A DNA stretch of 64,000 bases from Dyella lipolytica (GCF_030160075.1 NZ_BSNQ01000003.1:366625-430624); one strand, 5' to 3'. Counted from the first letter of the stretch, positions 48,191 through 59,358 are shown. The notes: generated from the letters alone by a model not told the origin. Translations and numbers: made by a program.

Positions 48191-50518
48191 GTGGCGCGTA
48201 GCGCGAACGTTCGAAAAGAAAAGGAAAAGGCGGGCCTGAGCGAAGAGCTCAAGCGCCGCCTGCGCGAGGCCGGCGCGCTGCTGCTGCTGCCGCTGGCCTT
48301 GTATCTGCTGGTTTGTCTGCTCAGCTACGACCCCGCCGATCCCGGCTGGTCGCATGCCGATACCAGCGGGCACGTGCACAATCTGGGCGGTACGGTCGGC
48401 GCCTACATCGCCGACCTGCTGCGCTACTTGTTCGGTGGCGTGGCGTATTTCTTTCCCTTGCTGTTGCTGTTCCTTGGCGTGCAGGTGCTGCGCAATCACG
48501 GCATGCGCAGCGTGCAACCGTGGGAGCCTTCGCTGCGCCTGATCGGTTCGGTGTTTTTCTTCATCACCGCGCCGGGTCTGTGCTGGCTGAATTTTCCGGA
48601 TAGCAGCATGGGGCCGGAAGGTGCCGGTGGCGTGATCGGTCACGCCGTCGGTCATGGTTTGCTGCGTGCGTTCGGCGACAAGGGCGCGCCACTTTTGCTG
48701 CTGGCGGTGTTCCTGGTGGCGGTGACGCTGGCCACTGGTTTGTCCTGGTTCAAGGTCATGGATCTGACAGGGCAGGGCGTGCTGAAACTTGCCAACTGGT
48801 TCGGCAGCAAGCTGCGCGAAGCACCGGAAGCGATCGCTGCGCACCAGGCGCGCGCCGAACGCGAGGTGGTCAAGAAAACCGAAGCCATCAAACAGGCCAA
48901 GCGCGAACCCATCCGCATCGAAGCACCTGCCGCACCGGTCGTGAAGAGCGAACGTGCGCGCGTGGAAACGCAGATTCCGCTGTTCGTCGGTCCCTCCGAG
49001 CCGGGCGAATTGCCGCCGCTTTCGCTGCTGGATGAAGCGCCGGAGCAGGGCCCGGGCTATTCGGAAGAAACGCTGGAAGTGCTCTCGCGCCAGGTGGAGC
49101 TCAAGCTCAAGGATTTCCGTATCGAGGCGAAAGTGGTCGGCGTCTATCCCGGCCCGGTGATCACTCGCTTCGAGCTGGAACCCGCCGCCGGCGTGCGCGG
49201 CAGCCAGGTGTCGAGCCTGGACAAGGACATCGCGCGCGGCCTCTCGGTGGTCAGCGTGCGCGTGGTGGACGTGATTCCGGGCAAGAACGTGATCGGCCTG
49301 GAAATTCCCAACACCAAGAAGCAGATCGTCTATCTCTCGGAAATCCTGCGCTCCGACAAATACGACCAGCAGAAATCGCCGCTGGCGTTGGCGCTGGGTA
49401 AGGACATCGGCGGCAAGCCGGTGGTGGTGGATCTCGGCAAGATGCCGCACCTGCTGGTAGCCGGCACCACCGGTTCGGGCAAATCCGTTGCGGTGAACGC
49501 CATGGTGCTCAGCCTGCTTTACAAGGCCAGCCCGAAAGATGTGCGCATGATCATGATCGACCCGAAGATGCTGGAGCTCTCGGTTTACGAGGGTATTCCG
49601 CATCTGCTGGCGCCGGTCGTCACCGATATGAAGGAAGCCGCCAACGCGCTGCGCTGGTGCGTGGCGGAGATGGAGCGCCGCTACAAGGTGATGGCTGCGG
49701 TGGGTGTGCGTAACCTCGCCGGCTTCAACAAGAAAGTGAAGGATGCGGAGAACGCCGGCCAGCCGTTGCTGGATCCGCTGTTCCGTCCCAATCCCGAGAT
49801 GCCGAACCTGGCAGCCGCTCCGCTGGAGCCGCTGCCGTACATCGTCGTGATCATCGACGAATTCGCCGACATGATGATGATCGTCGGCAAGAAGGTGGAA
49901 GAGCTCATCGCGCGTCTGGCGCAGAAGGCTCGTGCGGCTGGCGTGCATCTGGTGCTGGCGACGCAGCGTCCGTCGGTGGACGTGATCACGGGATTGATCA
50001 AGGCCAATATCCCTACCCGCATCGCCTTCCAGGTATCAAGCAAGATCGACTCACGCACGATTCTCGATCAATCCGGCGCGGAAACCTTGCTCGGCCACGG
50101 CGACATGCTTTATCTGCCGCCTGGCACGGCCACGCCGGAGCGTGTGCATGGCGCCTTTGTGGACGACCACGAGGTGCACAACGTGGTCCACTGGCTGAGG
50201 GCTCAGGGCGCGCCGCAATACATCGACGGCGTGCTGGAGGAAGTGCAGGCCACCAGCGACGGCAAGTTCATCAATGACGCCGGTTTGCCCCAGGAAGGCG
50301 AAGAGGGCGGCGATGCGGAAGCGCAGCTATACGACCGCGCCGTGCGCATTGTTACCGAGACACGTCGTGCATCGATTTCCGGTGTGCAGCGGCATTTGCG
50401 CATCGGCTACAACCGCGCTGCGCGCCTGATCGAACAGATGGAGCAAGAAGGAGTGGTCAGCGCACCGCAGCACAACGGCAATCGCGAAGTGCTGGCGCCG
50501 CCACCGCCGAAGCATTGA
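48191..50518 (+). CDS. ftsK: DNA translocase FtsK
   Basis: FtsK couples chromosome-dimer resolution to cell division at the septum. The 775-residue protein has an N-terminal membrane domain with four spans (about 30-190) and a short linker. The RecA-like motor carries Walker [15 protein letters not shown], Walker [14 protein letters not shown] and [16 protein letters not shown]. The C-terminal gamma winged-helix contains [27 protein letters not shown], which reads KOPS sites. GTG 48191 follows GAGGA; an in-frame TTG at 48173 is an alternative start. Confidence 0.96.
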   Translation: MARSANVRKEKEKAGLSEELKRRLREAGALLLLPLALYLLVCLLSYDPADPGWSHADTSGHVHNLGGTVGAYIADLLRYLFGGVAYFFPLLLLFLGVQVLRNHGMRSVQPWEPSLRLIGSVFFFITAPGLCWLNFPDSSMGPEGAGGVIGHAVGHGLLRAFGDKGAPLLLLAVFLVAVTLATGLSWFKVMDLTGQGVLKLANWFGSKLREAPEAIAAHQARAEREVVKKTEAIKQAKREPIRIEAPAAPVVKSERARVETQIPLFVGPSEPGELPPLSLLDEAPEQGPGYSEETLEVLSRQVELKLKDFRIEAKVVGVYPGPVITRFELEPAAGVRGSQVSSLDKDIARGLSVVSVRVVDVIPGKNVIGLEIPNTKKQIVYLSEILRSDKYDQQKSPLALALGKDIGGKPVVVDLGKMPHLLVAGTTGSGKSVAVNAMVLSLLYKASPKDVRMIMIDPKMLELSVYEGIPHLLAPVVTDMKEAANALRWCVAEMERRYKVMAAVGVRNLAGFNKKVKDAENAGQPLLDPLFRPNPEMPNLAAAPLEPLPYIVVIIDEFADMMMIVGKKVEELIARLAQKARAAGVHLVLATQRPSVDVITGLIKANIPTRIAFQVSSKIDSRTILDQSGAETLLGHGDMLYLPPGTATPERVHGAFVDDHEVHNVVHWLRAQGAPQYIDGVLEEVQATSDGKFINDAGLPQEGEEGGDAEAQLYDRAVRIVTETRRASISGVQRHLRIGYNRAARLIEQMEQEGVVSAPQHNGNREVLAPPPPKH

Positions 50519-50555
50519 ATTAAGTCCGATCTTGCGTTAAAGCCAAACATCAAGC

Positions 50556-50673
50556 CCTTCTCCCTTCGGGAGAAGGTGCCGACAGGTGGATGAGGGTACG
50601 AGCGGAGCGATCTGTTGAAGGTTTAGGCGAGTCTCGCACCCTCACCCCAACCCCTCTCCCGAAGGGAGAGGGG
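50556..50673 (+). repeat. Intergenic palindromic repeat between ftsK and lolA
   Basis: A 118-bp unit is bounded by two palindromes: CCTTCTCCC-TTC-GGGAGAAGG (50556-50576) and CCCCTCTCCC-GAA-GGGAGAGGGG (50651-50673). The interior holds a GGATGAGGGT / CGCACCCTCACCCC pair that can also base-pair. It resembles REP/MITE-like intergenic repeats common in Xanthomonadales genomes. A decayed copy lies at 39270-39393. It may stabilise or end the ftsK transcript. Confidence 0.75.
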
Positions 50674-50743
50674 CTAAAGCGTCGCCCCCATTAAGCATTC
50701 TCATCGCACACTTGGCACATTCCGCTCACTAGGAACAGGACCC

Positions 50744-51409
50744 ATGAAACGCCTCCGATTCGCCACTGTTGTCGCCTTGCTAGCGCTGTCCTTGAGCGGT
50801 GTCGCGCAGGCCGCCACCGGCCCGGCGCGTGCGCGGCTCGACACCTTTGCGCAGGGTCTCCATGCCATATCCGGAAACTTCACGCAGACCCTCACCAACG
50901 CCGACGGTCAGCCCGGCCAGACCAGCAGTGGCACCCTGGTGCTGCAGGCGCCGCGCCAGTTTCGCTGGGATACGTTGGCGCCTTACAAACAGACCATCGT
51001 CGCCGACGGCAGCCGCGTGTGGATGTACGACCCAGAGTTGGAGCAGGTCACCGTGCGCAAACAGGACACGGAAGAAGCGCATAGCCCGCTCACCGTGCTG
51101 ACCGATCTCAAGCAACTGGATAAGGATTTCAAGGTCACCGAGCAGGGCGAACGTGATGGTCTGGTCTGGCTGCGGCTGACCTCCACCGCCCAGGAACCGC
51201 AATTCGACTACGCCGATCTGGGTTTTGACGCGAACGGTCTCGCACGCATGCAGTTCAAGGACCAACTCGGCTCTACCACCGATATCCGTTTCTCGAATTG
51301 GCAGCGCAATCCGGAAATCCCGCCGCAGGATTTCAATTTTGTCCCGCCCAAAGGCGCGGATGTGATCGGCGATCTGCCGGTGATCACCACCGAACCGCTG
51401 AAGAACTGA
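50744..51409 (+). CDS. lolA: Outer-membrane lipoprotein carrier LolA
   Basis: LolA shuttles lipoproteins through the periplasm from LolCDE to LolB. The 221-residue protein has a signal peptide (MKRLRFATVVALLALSLSGVAQA, cut near residue 23). LolA-type strands follow (FTQTLTNADGQPGQTSSGTLVLQAPRQFRWDT, YKQTIVADGSRVWMYDPELEQVTV, and NWQRNPEIPPQDFNFVPPKGADVIGD at the end). It follows ftsK as in many gammaproteobacteria. Usually rarA comes next, but here an accessory block intervenes. Confidence 0.95.
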   Translation: MKRLRFATVVALLALSLSGVAQAATGPARARLDTFAQGLHAISGNFTQTLTNADGQPGQTSSGTLVLQAPRQFRWDTLAPYKQTIVADGSRVWMYDPELEQVTVRKQDTEEAHSPLTVLTDLKQLDKDFKVTEQGERDGLVWLRLTSTAQEPQFDYADLGFDANGLARMQFKDQLGSTTDIRFSNWQRNPEIPPQDFNFVPPKGADVIGDLPVITTEPLKN

Positions 51410-51419
51410 TTCATACGCA

Positions 51420-52091
51420 ATGATCCGCCAGTTGCCGCGCTGGGCATGGGTCGGTGGTGCGTTGCTGGCGTCGGCCGCTGGCTGCATCAATGCCGTCGGT
51501 TACATGTGTTTTCGGCACCAGCCGATCACCCATCTCACCGGCACCAGCACGGAACTCGGCATCTCGCTGGCGAGCGGCGATATCGTAAGCGCGTTGCATT
51601 GGGGCTTGACGATTGCTTCGTTTGTGGCCGGCGCTGTAGTCAGCGGCATGATCGTGCAACAGCGTACGCTGCAGCTGGGCCGCCGTTATGGCGTGGTGCT
51701 GATGCTCGAATCGCTGCTGTTGTTCGCCGCCATGCCCTTGATTCACGACGCGAAGGATCTCGGTCTTTACCTTGCCTCTGCGGCGTGCGGTCTGCAAAAC
51801 GCCATGGTGAGCACGTATAGCGGCGCGTCGCTACGTACCACGCATCTTTCAGGCATCTTCACCGACCTGGGCATGTATCTCGGTCAGCGCTTGCGCGGTC
51901 TGGACGTGGATACGCTGCGTATTCACGTCTGCCTGCTGGTGGCTGGCCACTTTATTCTGGGAGCCACGTTGGGGGCGTATGGGTTCGCACATATGCAGGA
52001 GCGTGTGCTGCTGATACCCGCGACACTCACGGGCATGGTTGGCCTTGGTTACGCCATTTACCGACACTTCTTTCTGCGTAGGTTGGGGTAA
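51420..52091 (+). CDS. YoaK family membrane protein (DUF1275)
   Basis: This 223-residue inner-membrane protein has six hydrophobic segments. The DUF1275 pattern is visible: ASAAGCINAVGYMCFRHQPITHLTGTSTELGISLASGD, then ASAACGLQNAMVSTYSGASLRTTHLSGIFTDLGM. The two HLTGT/HLSGI repeats suggest an internal duplication. The family's transport role is unproven. It starts 10 bp after lolA and converges on the acid phosphatase gene. Confidence 0.88.
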   Translation: MIRQLPRWAWVGGALLASAAGCINAVGYMCFRHQPITHLTGTSTELGISLASGDIVSALHWGLTIASFVAGAVVSGMIVQQRTLQLGRRYGVVLMLESLLLFAAMPLIHDAKDLGLYLASAACGLQNAMVSTYSGASLRTTHLSGIFTDLGMYLGQRLRGLDVDTLRIHVCLLVAGHFILGATLGAYGFAHMQERVLLIPATLTGMVGLGYAIYRHFFLRRLG

Positions 52092-52113
52092 GCAAGGCGA
52101 ACCCCAATCTACT

Positions 52114-52815
52114 TCAATGCAACGGATTGGCCGTCAAACCCAGCGCATGGCGCAATTCCAGGCGCGCCGCTTCGTAATCCTGTTTCCAGCTCGGGTCCTG
52201 CATGATGTCGGCGGCGATCACGGTGCCGGCAAGATGACCGGCCTCCACGTCGCTAGGGAAGTGTGCGCCCATCACGATGCGATGCTGTGCGTAAAGATCG
52301 GCGCGTGCGAAAATCGCAGACCGTTTCTCCGGCACCATGTTGGCGAGTAACACGGCCGTGGTGTAACCGAACGTGGCGTGTCCGCTGGGATAACTCCAAT
52401 CGTTGGCTTTTTCCTTCGCCAACGGGTGCACCTGCGTGGATACCACGGCAGGCCGTGGGCGCAGCCAGTAGCTCTTGGCTTCTTTAACGGCTTCTTTGTC
52501 GAATTCGGCCGTGCGCGCGAAAAACGCAGCCGTCTTCGGTAAGTCGGTCGGTTGCAAGGCGCTACCCAGGACATCGGCAAAACGGAACACGGATCGCTCC
52601 GTGTCCGCTTTTGCAGCAAGCATATCCGCCGCCGTGCGCGTCCGCTGGGTGCTCAGCACGATCTGAAGATCATGCTGAGCCGCAATCGAACCTGCTGCCG
52701 GCGGAGGCGGCAACAGGTTCGACAGTTCGACGATGGCGGGTTTTGCGCCATCGTCGTCAGCCAGTGCGGTCTGGCCGATCAGAAGCATCAACAACAGCAG
52801 TGCACTTCGCTTCAT
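52114..52815 (-). CDS. Class A acid phosphatase (PAP2 superfamily, PhoN-like)
   Basis: This secreted non-specific acid phosphatase would release phosphate from organic monoesters in the periplasm. The 233-residue protein has a signal peptide (MKRSALLLLMLLIGQTALA). The tripartite active site is KSYWLRPRP, SYPSGHATFGY and RIVMGAHFPSDVEAG. Its ATG overlaps the stop of the TonB-dependent receptor gene as TGATG, so the two are translationally coupled. Together with a Pho-box-like site before the receptor this suggests a phosphate-scavenging unit. Confidence 0.92.
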   Translation of the reverse strand: MKRSALLLLMLLIGQTALADDDGAKPAIVELSNLLPPPPAAGSIAAQHDLQIVLSTQRTRTAADMLAAKADTERSVFRFADVLGSALQPTDLPKTAAFFARTAEFDKEAVKEAKSYWLRPRPAVVSTQVHPLAKEKANDWSYPSGHATFGYTTAVLLANMVPEKRSAIFARADLYAQHRIVMGAHFPSDVEAGHLAGTVIAADIMQDPSWKQDYEAARLELRHALGLTANPLH

Positions 52816-55070
52816 CAGAACAGGTCCGCTGAAACGGTGAAGTTGAAGTTGCGAGCCGGAATGGTAAAGAACAACGGTGTGCCATCGGCAGCGGTGGTGC
52901 CGGCGAGGGCGTTGATGGTCGTGTTGTTGAACAGGTTGTTGATCTGGAAGCCGATCTTGAAGTCCTTCACATCGCTGATGTGCGGATCGAACTTATAGCT
53001 GGCGGCGAAGTTGGTCACTGCATAGCCGCCGATCGGCGTGTCATCTTCCGCGTTGGCCGTGTAGTAGGTCTTGCCGACGAACTTGTCGACCAGCGACGCG
53101 TAGACGGGACCGTTGCTGTAAATGAAGCCCAGCGCGGCGGTCTTGTGCGGCGTATTCGCGTTCCACGCGCCATCGGTCGTTTGCATCGCGCGGTTGAGCG
53201 AGCCGTTGGCATAAACGCTGAAACCGGCGCCCAGCATGTAGGTGCCTTCGAGCTCGACGCCTTTGTAGTGCACGCCGCCGCCGTTATAGAACTCCGTAAC
53301 GCCGCCGATCTTGCGGCTCTGGACGAAGTTGTTGAAGTTGATCTTGTAGACGTCCGCCGACAGCGTCAGGCGGTCGCTGCTCCACGTGGTTCCGAGCTGG
53401 ATGTTGGTGGTTTTCTCCGGCTGTATGGCACTGTCGGAGACGGAGGGATTCGGCACGTAGAGCAGGTTGAGGTTAGGCGCCAGGTAGCCTTTGGCCCATT
53501 GTGCGTATGCCGTCCAGTTCGAAGTGAACGCATAGTGGAACGCGGCGGAGGGCAGGGTGGCATTCCAGTCCTTGGAATAGGTCAGCGGGGTTTCCGTCTT
53601 CTGGTTCACCGGTGCATCAAGATCGCGCTTGAAGTAGTTGTACTTCACGCCACCGACGAAGTAGGCGTTGTCGGTGATGTTCCACTGGTATTCGATAAAC
53701 GGCTGGATCGTGACCAGCGAGTCATTCATGCGACGATCGGCCGAAGCCAGCTGCAACGTCGATGCACCAGGATTGATCACTGGATTCAACTGGTTGGTCG
53801 TGTCGTCGAATTCATAGAGCCAGCGGATGTCGTCCTGATGGTCGTACCACACGCCGGTGCGTGCTTCACCCGGACCGATTTCCTTGCTCAGACGGAAGAT
53901 GTCGCCCCACGAACGATTCGTGTTGCGCATGTGCTGGCCAGGTACGTCGGTGGGGCTATACGCGGTGCCGTTGGGGGTTTCGCCATTCGGATCTTCGCCG
54001 TTGTAGCCGAAGTGGTTGTAGCCGTAGGTGTAAGTCTTGTTGTCGATCGTCCAGCCCGAGAACTCCGAATGCAGGCCGATATAGGCCATGTTCGTGTCGA
54101 TCTTGTCGTTGTTGTAGCGGTAGTAGGCTTGGCTGGTGGGATCGTTGTTCAGCGCATAGTTCACGCCATACTGCGCGATCTGCGCCTTGGTGGCGCCGAA
54201 CGGCACGTACTGGTTGAGGTTGTTCCACAAGCCCGCGAAAGTCAGCGTGGTGTTTTCGCCAAGAGGCTGCACGACCTTGGCAAACACGCTTTGGCGGCGC
54301 TGACCGGCGTAGGTGAGGTAACCGTCCGACTCGCCGTTCTGCAGGTTGATCACAGCGTTGGTGCCGCTGCTGGTGAAGCTGCCCGTATCGATACGAGCGC
54401 CTTCCACGGCGGTATCCCAGCTGCCAAAGCTGATGTACGGGTTGACGTTGAACTGACTCTGCGGATTGAGTGAATCCACCGAAATGGTGCCGCCGAATGT
54501 GGCATTACCAAGCGTGGCGGCCGTACCCGGGCCGCGATCGACCACAACGGAGCTGGTTTCCTGATTGGTGAAGTACGAGGTGGAATGGTGCGTGAAGTCG
54601 TTGGAGTCCATCCACGGAATGCCATCGAAGGTCACGTTGTACTGGCCATCCTGGAAGCCGCGAATGGAAACGACCGCCGCTTCCATCAAGCCGGCGCCGT
54701 TCGGCGCGACGGTGTACACGCTCGGCGCGATCGACGCTGCGTCGCTGTAGTCGCCGGTGGGCGGAATGTTTTCTTGAATGTAGGTGCTGCCGATAATCGA
54801 TTGCGGCTGCGTGGCGACGGTTGAGCCCTGTGTCGGCGCAATCGCGCTCACTGCCGTGGAATTAGCCGTTACCTGCATGCCCGCAAGGGTTTTTGCATTG
54901 GCCGACGAAGCTTTGCTATTCGTGTCATTGGCCGTGCTTGGGCCATTCGCCTGGGCATTTCCATTACTGGCGGTGTCCTGCGCCGAAGCCGGAGCGGCAA
55001 GGGCTACCGCAAGGCAAAGGGCGAGATAGGCCGGCGGGCAACGGTGTAGCGCAAGAGTCGATCGCGTCAT
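52815..55070 (-). CDS. TonB-dependent outer-membrane receptor
   Basis: This 751-residue energised outer-membrane importer has a signal peptide cut near ASAQ and a low-complexity Asn/Ser/Ala linker. A TonB-box-like segment (LAGMQVTAN) and a plug domain (about 75-200: VSIRGFQDGQYNVTFDG, VVVDRGPGTAATLGNATFGGTI) follow. The 22-strand-type barrel ends in the aromatic NFNFTVSADLF. The ligand is unknown. Coupling to a class A phosphatase suggests a phosphorylated compound or a product of its cleavage. ATG 55070 is preferred because the signal peptide starts there. Confidence 0.92.
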   Translation of the reverse strand: MTRSTLALHRCPPAYLALCLAVALAAPASAQDTASNGNAQANGPSTANDTNSKASSANAKTLAGMQVTANSTAVSAIAPTQGSTVATQPQSIIGSTYIQENIPPTGDYSDAASIAPSVYTVAPNGAGLMEAAVVSIRGFQDGQYNVTFDGIPWMDSNDFTHHSTSYFTNQETSSVVVDRGPGTAATLGNATFGGTISVDSLNPQSQFNVNPYISFGSWDTAVEGARIDTGSFTSSGTNAVINLQNGESDGYLTYAGQRRQSVFAKVVQPLGENTTLTFAGLWNNLNQYVPFGATKAQIAQYGVNYALNNDPTSQAYYRYNNDKIDTNMAYIGLHSEFSGWTIDNKTYTYGYNHFGYNGEDPNGETPNGTAYSPTDVPGQHMRNTNRSWGDIFRLSKEIGPGEARTGVWYDHQDDIRWLYEFDDTTNQLNPVINPGASTLQLASADRRMNDSLVTIQPFIEYQWNITDNAYFVGGVKYNYFKRDLDAPVNQKTETPLTYSKDWNATLPSAAFHYAFTSNWTAYAQWAKGYLAPNLNLLYVPNPSVSDSAIQPEKTTNIQLGTTWSSDRLTLSADVYKINFNNFVQSRKIGGVTEFYNGGGVHYKGVELEGTYMLGAGFSVYANGSLNRAMQTTDGAWNANTPHKTAALGFIYSNGPVYASLVDKFVGKTYYTANAEDDTPIGGYAVTNFAASYKFDPHISDVKDFKIGFQINNLFNNTTINALAGTTAADGTPLFFTIPARNFNFTVSADLF

Positions 55071-55126
55071 TGTTTTTTTCCGGTGTTGGCGGGGTGGTAG
55101 AAAGTCCGACACCGTAGAGACGCTGT

Positions 55127-55144
55127 ATGACACTTACATAACAA
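55127..55144 (-). promoter_or_regulatory. Pho-box-like site upstream of the receptor-phosphatase operon
   Basis: On the minus strand TTGTTATGTAAGTGTCAT matches 14 of 18 positions of the PhoB consensus CTGTCATAWAWCTGTCAY, with the second half-site TGTCAT intact. It ends 57 bp before the receptor ATG. About ten bases downstream is TACGGT, a poor -10 at the spacing expected when PhoB replaces the -35. The receptor and the acid phosphatase would be the regulated genes. Confidence 0.45.
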
Positions 55145-55380
55145 TTAAATTAAATGGATATTCTTTTTGACACGAAAGAAAATGCGCTAAGCGGGACCTA
55201 AGAATTGAATTATCAATGCAATAAAAGAATCGATCCATTCGCGCTCAGTAATAAGCTAAAACTAAGAAATGCGCAATTATCCAAATAATGATGGTGATTG
55301 ATAATAGCTAGCGTTTGATCGGCGCCATACGTAGTGCTTGCGGTAAGGCTTCGGTGCGCACGGGATGAGCAGCACATCAG
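55145..55380. other. AT-rich divergent intergenic region
   Basis: The gap between the receptor and rarA (about 310 bp in all) is clearly AT-richer than its surroundings, with runs such as ATTAAATTAAAT. A partly Fur-box-like segment, AATAATGATGGTGATTGATA, lies near 55283, too imperfect to call. No credible ORF was seen. It probably contains the promoters of both flanking genes. Confidence 0.5.
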
Positions 55381-56739
55381 ATGTCCTATCATTCAGCGAT
55401 GGAACGACGCGACACACACCGCACCCCAGAACTGTTCGCGACCGACTCGGAAGAACTCAAGCCCCTCGCCGAGCGCATGCGTCCGCGCAGCCTCGACGAG
55501 ATCGTCGGCCAGCATCGCCTGCTTGCTCCGGGCAAGGCGCTGCGGCGCGCCCTGGAAGCGGGTCGTGTGCATTCGATGGTGCTGTGGGGACCACCCGGTT
55601 GCGGCAAGACCACACTTGCCCTGCTGGTGGCGCGCTACGCCGATGCGGATTTCCGCGCCATCTCGGCGGTGCTCTCCGGTTTGCCCGAGGTGCGCAAGGC
55701 ACTTGCCGAAGCCGAAGCCAATTTTGCGCAGGGCAGGCGAACGGTGCTGTTCGTCGACGAAGTACATCGCTTCAATAAAGCGCAACAAGATGCCTTCCTG
55801 CCGCACATCGAGCGCGGGGTGATCATCTTTATCGGCGCCACCACCGAAAATCCTTCTTTCGAACTGAATTCGGCGCTGCTCTCGCGCTGCCGCGTGCACG
55901 TGCTCGATGCAGTGTCGGTGGACGATATCGTCGCCGCACTACATCGCGCGCTGGCCGATGATGAGCGTGGCTTGGGCGCACTGAAGCTGGAAGTCGCCGA
56001 CCATGCGTTGCAGCTGATCGCCAAGGCCGCCGACGGCGACGTGCGCCGCGCATTGACGTTGCTGGAAATCGCCGCCGAATTGGCCGACGGTCACGTTATC
56101 GACAACGCGACGCTGGAGCAGGTACTTGCCGATCGCACCCGCCGCTTCGACAAAGGCGGCGAGCAATTTTACGACCAGATCTCGGCCCTGCATAAATCGG
56201 TGCGTTCTTCCGATCCCGATGCCGCGGTGTACTGGCTGGTGCGCATGCTCGACGGTGGCTGCGATCCGCTCTACCTCGCGCGCCGCATGACGCGCATGGC
56301 AGTCGAGGATGTCGGACTAGCGGAACCGCGCGCATGGCGCATGGCGCTGGATGCCTGGGATACCTATGAGCGCCTTGGCAGCCCGGAGGGCGAGCTGGGG
56401 CTTGCGCAGTTGGCTATTTGGCTGGCGATTGCGCCCAAGAGCAACGCCGCTTACATGGCTTATAACCAGGCTCGCGCGGTGGTAGGCGAAACCGGCACGC
56501 TCGACGTGCCTATGCATTTGCGCAATGCACCGACCAAGTTGATGAAGGGCCTTGGCTACGGCAAAGGCTATCAATACGACCACGATGTGGAAGGCGGTGT
56601 GGCGCTCGGCCAGCAGTGTCTGCCGGATGCCCTGGAGGGCACGGAGTTCTACCAACCGGTAGAGCGAGGGCTTGAAGTGAAGCTGCGCGAAAAACTGCAG
56701 TCGCTGCGCGAGGTACGCAAGCAAGCGCGCAAGAAGTAG
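55381..56739 (+). CDS. rarA: Replication-associated recombination ATPase RarA/MgsA
   Basis: This AAA+ protein acts at stalled replication forks. The 452-residue protein has the family start PLAERMRPRSLDEIVGQHRLL. Walker A is WGPPGCGKTTLA and Walker B is VLFVDEVHRFNKAQQDAFLP. The sensor segment IGATTENPSFELNSALLSRC and the C-terminal tetramerisation domain (KSVRSSDPDAAVYWLVRML) follow. It normally lies between lolA and serS. A start at 55399 is also possible. Confidence 0.95.
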   Translation: MSYHSAMERRDTHRTPELFATDSEELKPLAERMRPRSLDEIVGQHRLLAPGKALRRALEAGRVHSMVLWGPPGCGKTTLALLVARYADADFRAISAVLSGLPEVRKALAEAEANFAQGRRTVLFVDEVHRFNKAQQDAFLPHIERGVIIFIGATTENPSFELNSALLSRCRVHVLDAVSVDDIVAALHRALADDERGLGALKLEVADHALQLIAKAADGDVRRALTLLEIAAELADGHVIDNATLEQVLADRTRRFDKGGEQFYDQISALHKSVRSSDPDAAVYWLVRMLDGGCDPLYLARRMTRMAVEDVGLAEPRAWRMALDAWDTYERLGSPEGELGLAQLAIWLAIAPKSNAAYMAYNQARAVVGETGTLDVPMHLRNAPTKLMKGLGYGKGYQYDHDVEGGVALGQQCLPDALEGTEFYQPVERGLEVKLREKLQSLREVRKQARKK

Positions 56740-56833
56740 TTGCCCTTCATGCAGAAATGACGCAAATGTCCTTGCGGCCTCCCTCCATGCCGCCTAGATT
56801 GCTCACCACTATCCACCCGGGGAGGGCAGAGTC

Positions 56834-57409
56834 ATGCGCATACTGGTCGCAGCGATATTCGGTGGCATCGTGATGTTTCTGTGGGGCGGCGTGGCGCACA
56901 TGGTGCTGGGGCTTGGCAACCCAGGCATACATCAGCCGGTGCATGAAGATGCGGTCATCAGCACCCTGCACGAAGGACTGGGTTCCCAGCCAGGCGTGTA
57001 CATCCTGCCTTCGTTCGACCCCAATAAATGGAACGACCAGGCAGCCAGGGCCGCGTACGCGCAGAAATCCATGGCGTCGCCTTACGCCTGGGTGGTCTAC
57101 CTCCCTCAAGGTGAAGACATGACCAATATGAGCCGGCAGCTGCCACGCCAGTGGGCATCGGATACCTTGGCGGCGTTGGCCCTGGCCTTCCTGATGGGGT
57201 TGGCTGCCTTTGGTTTTGCGAAGCGCATGGGCATCGCCGTGGTAGCGGCGCTGTTCGCCTGGTTGAGCGTGCTGGTGCCTTACTGGAACTGGTATCGCTT
57301 CCCCGGGGCGCTCACCTGGGCCGCCTTGGCCGAGCAGCTGATCGGCTGGCTACTGGCGGGCGCTGTCATGGCCTGGTGGCTGGGGCGCCGGGAACGAAAG
57401 ACCGCCTAG
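56834..57409 (+). CDS. Membrane protein of unknown function
   Basis: I do not recognise this 191-residue protein. One N-terminal membrane span (about 3-26), a soluble loop of about 85 residues (HEDAVISTLHEGLGSQPGVYIL, WVVYLPQGEDMTNMSRQLP) and three closely spaced C-terminal spans (about 113-190) are visible. It lies between rarA and serS, where related bacteria may have crcB, but it does not look like CrcB. GGGGAGG precedes the ATG. Confidence 0.75.
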   Translation: MRILVAAIFGGIVMFLWGGVAHMVLGLGNPGIHQPVHEDAVISTLHEGLGSQPGVYILPSFDPNKWNDQAARAAYAQKSMASPYAWVVYLPQGEDMTNMSRQLPRQWASDTLAALALAFLMGLAAFGFAKRMGIAVVAALFAWLSVLVPYWNWYRFPGALTWAALAEQLIGWLLAGAVMAWWLGRRERKTA

Positions 57410-57462
57410 GCTGAGAAAGCAGGCAGTGTCGCGTTGCGGCGGTGATGGCCACGCAGCGATAA

Positions 57463-59150
<1,688 letters not shown>

Positions 59151-59217
59151 TAGCATGTCGGCCGCGCTAGGCCCGGGACCGGTGAATCGAGTCGGGTAGT
59201 TATTAACGATCTAAATC

Positions 59218-59307
59218 GGAGAGATGGCCGAGTGGTTTAAGGCAGCAGTCTTGAAAACTGCCGTAGGTGTAAGCCTACCGTGGGTTCGAATCCCACTCTC
59301 TCCGCCA
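59218..59307 (+). tRNA. tRNA-Ser (TGA)
   Basis: This is a 90-nt class II tRNA with acceptor GGAGAGA/TCTCTCC, discriminator G and encoded CCA. The D arm is GGCCGAGTGGTTTAAGGC. The anticodon stem GCAGT/ACTGC closes loop CTTGAAA (anticodon TGA). A long variable arm (CCGTAGGTGTAAGCCTACCG) and T arm GGTTCGAATCC follow. A terminator follows directly. Confidence 0.97.
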
Positions 59308-59315
59308 GCAATAGA

Positions 59316-59340
59316 AAAACGCCCCATGCGGGCGTTTTTT
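59316..59340 (+). terminator. Intrinsic terminator of tRNA-Ser
   Basis: The stem AAAACGCCC/GGGCGTTTT with a five-base CATGC-type loop ends in a six-T run, nine bases after the tRNA CCA. Confidence 0.9.
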
Positions 59341-59358
59341 ATTTCTAAAGGAGACGGG

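Noticed and set aside
50556-50673. CRISPR-like array
   Set aside because: There are only two palindromes with different sequence and one interior. There is no repeat-spacer periodicity and no cas gene.
52980-54473. 497-codon plus-strand frame opposite the TonB receptor
   Set aside because: The Val/Arg/Gly-rich product has no domain, and the receptor strand has plug and barrel signatures throughout.
55270-55310. Fur-box-like sequence before the TonB receptor
   Set aside because: Only scattered matches to GATAATGATAATCATTATC; the Pho-box-like site nearer the gene fits better and matches the phosphatase partner.
59218-59307. Phage or island attachment site at tRNA-Ser
   Set aside because: No second copy of the tRNA 3' end and no integrase were found in the window.
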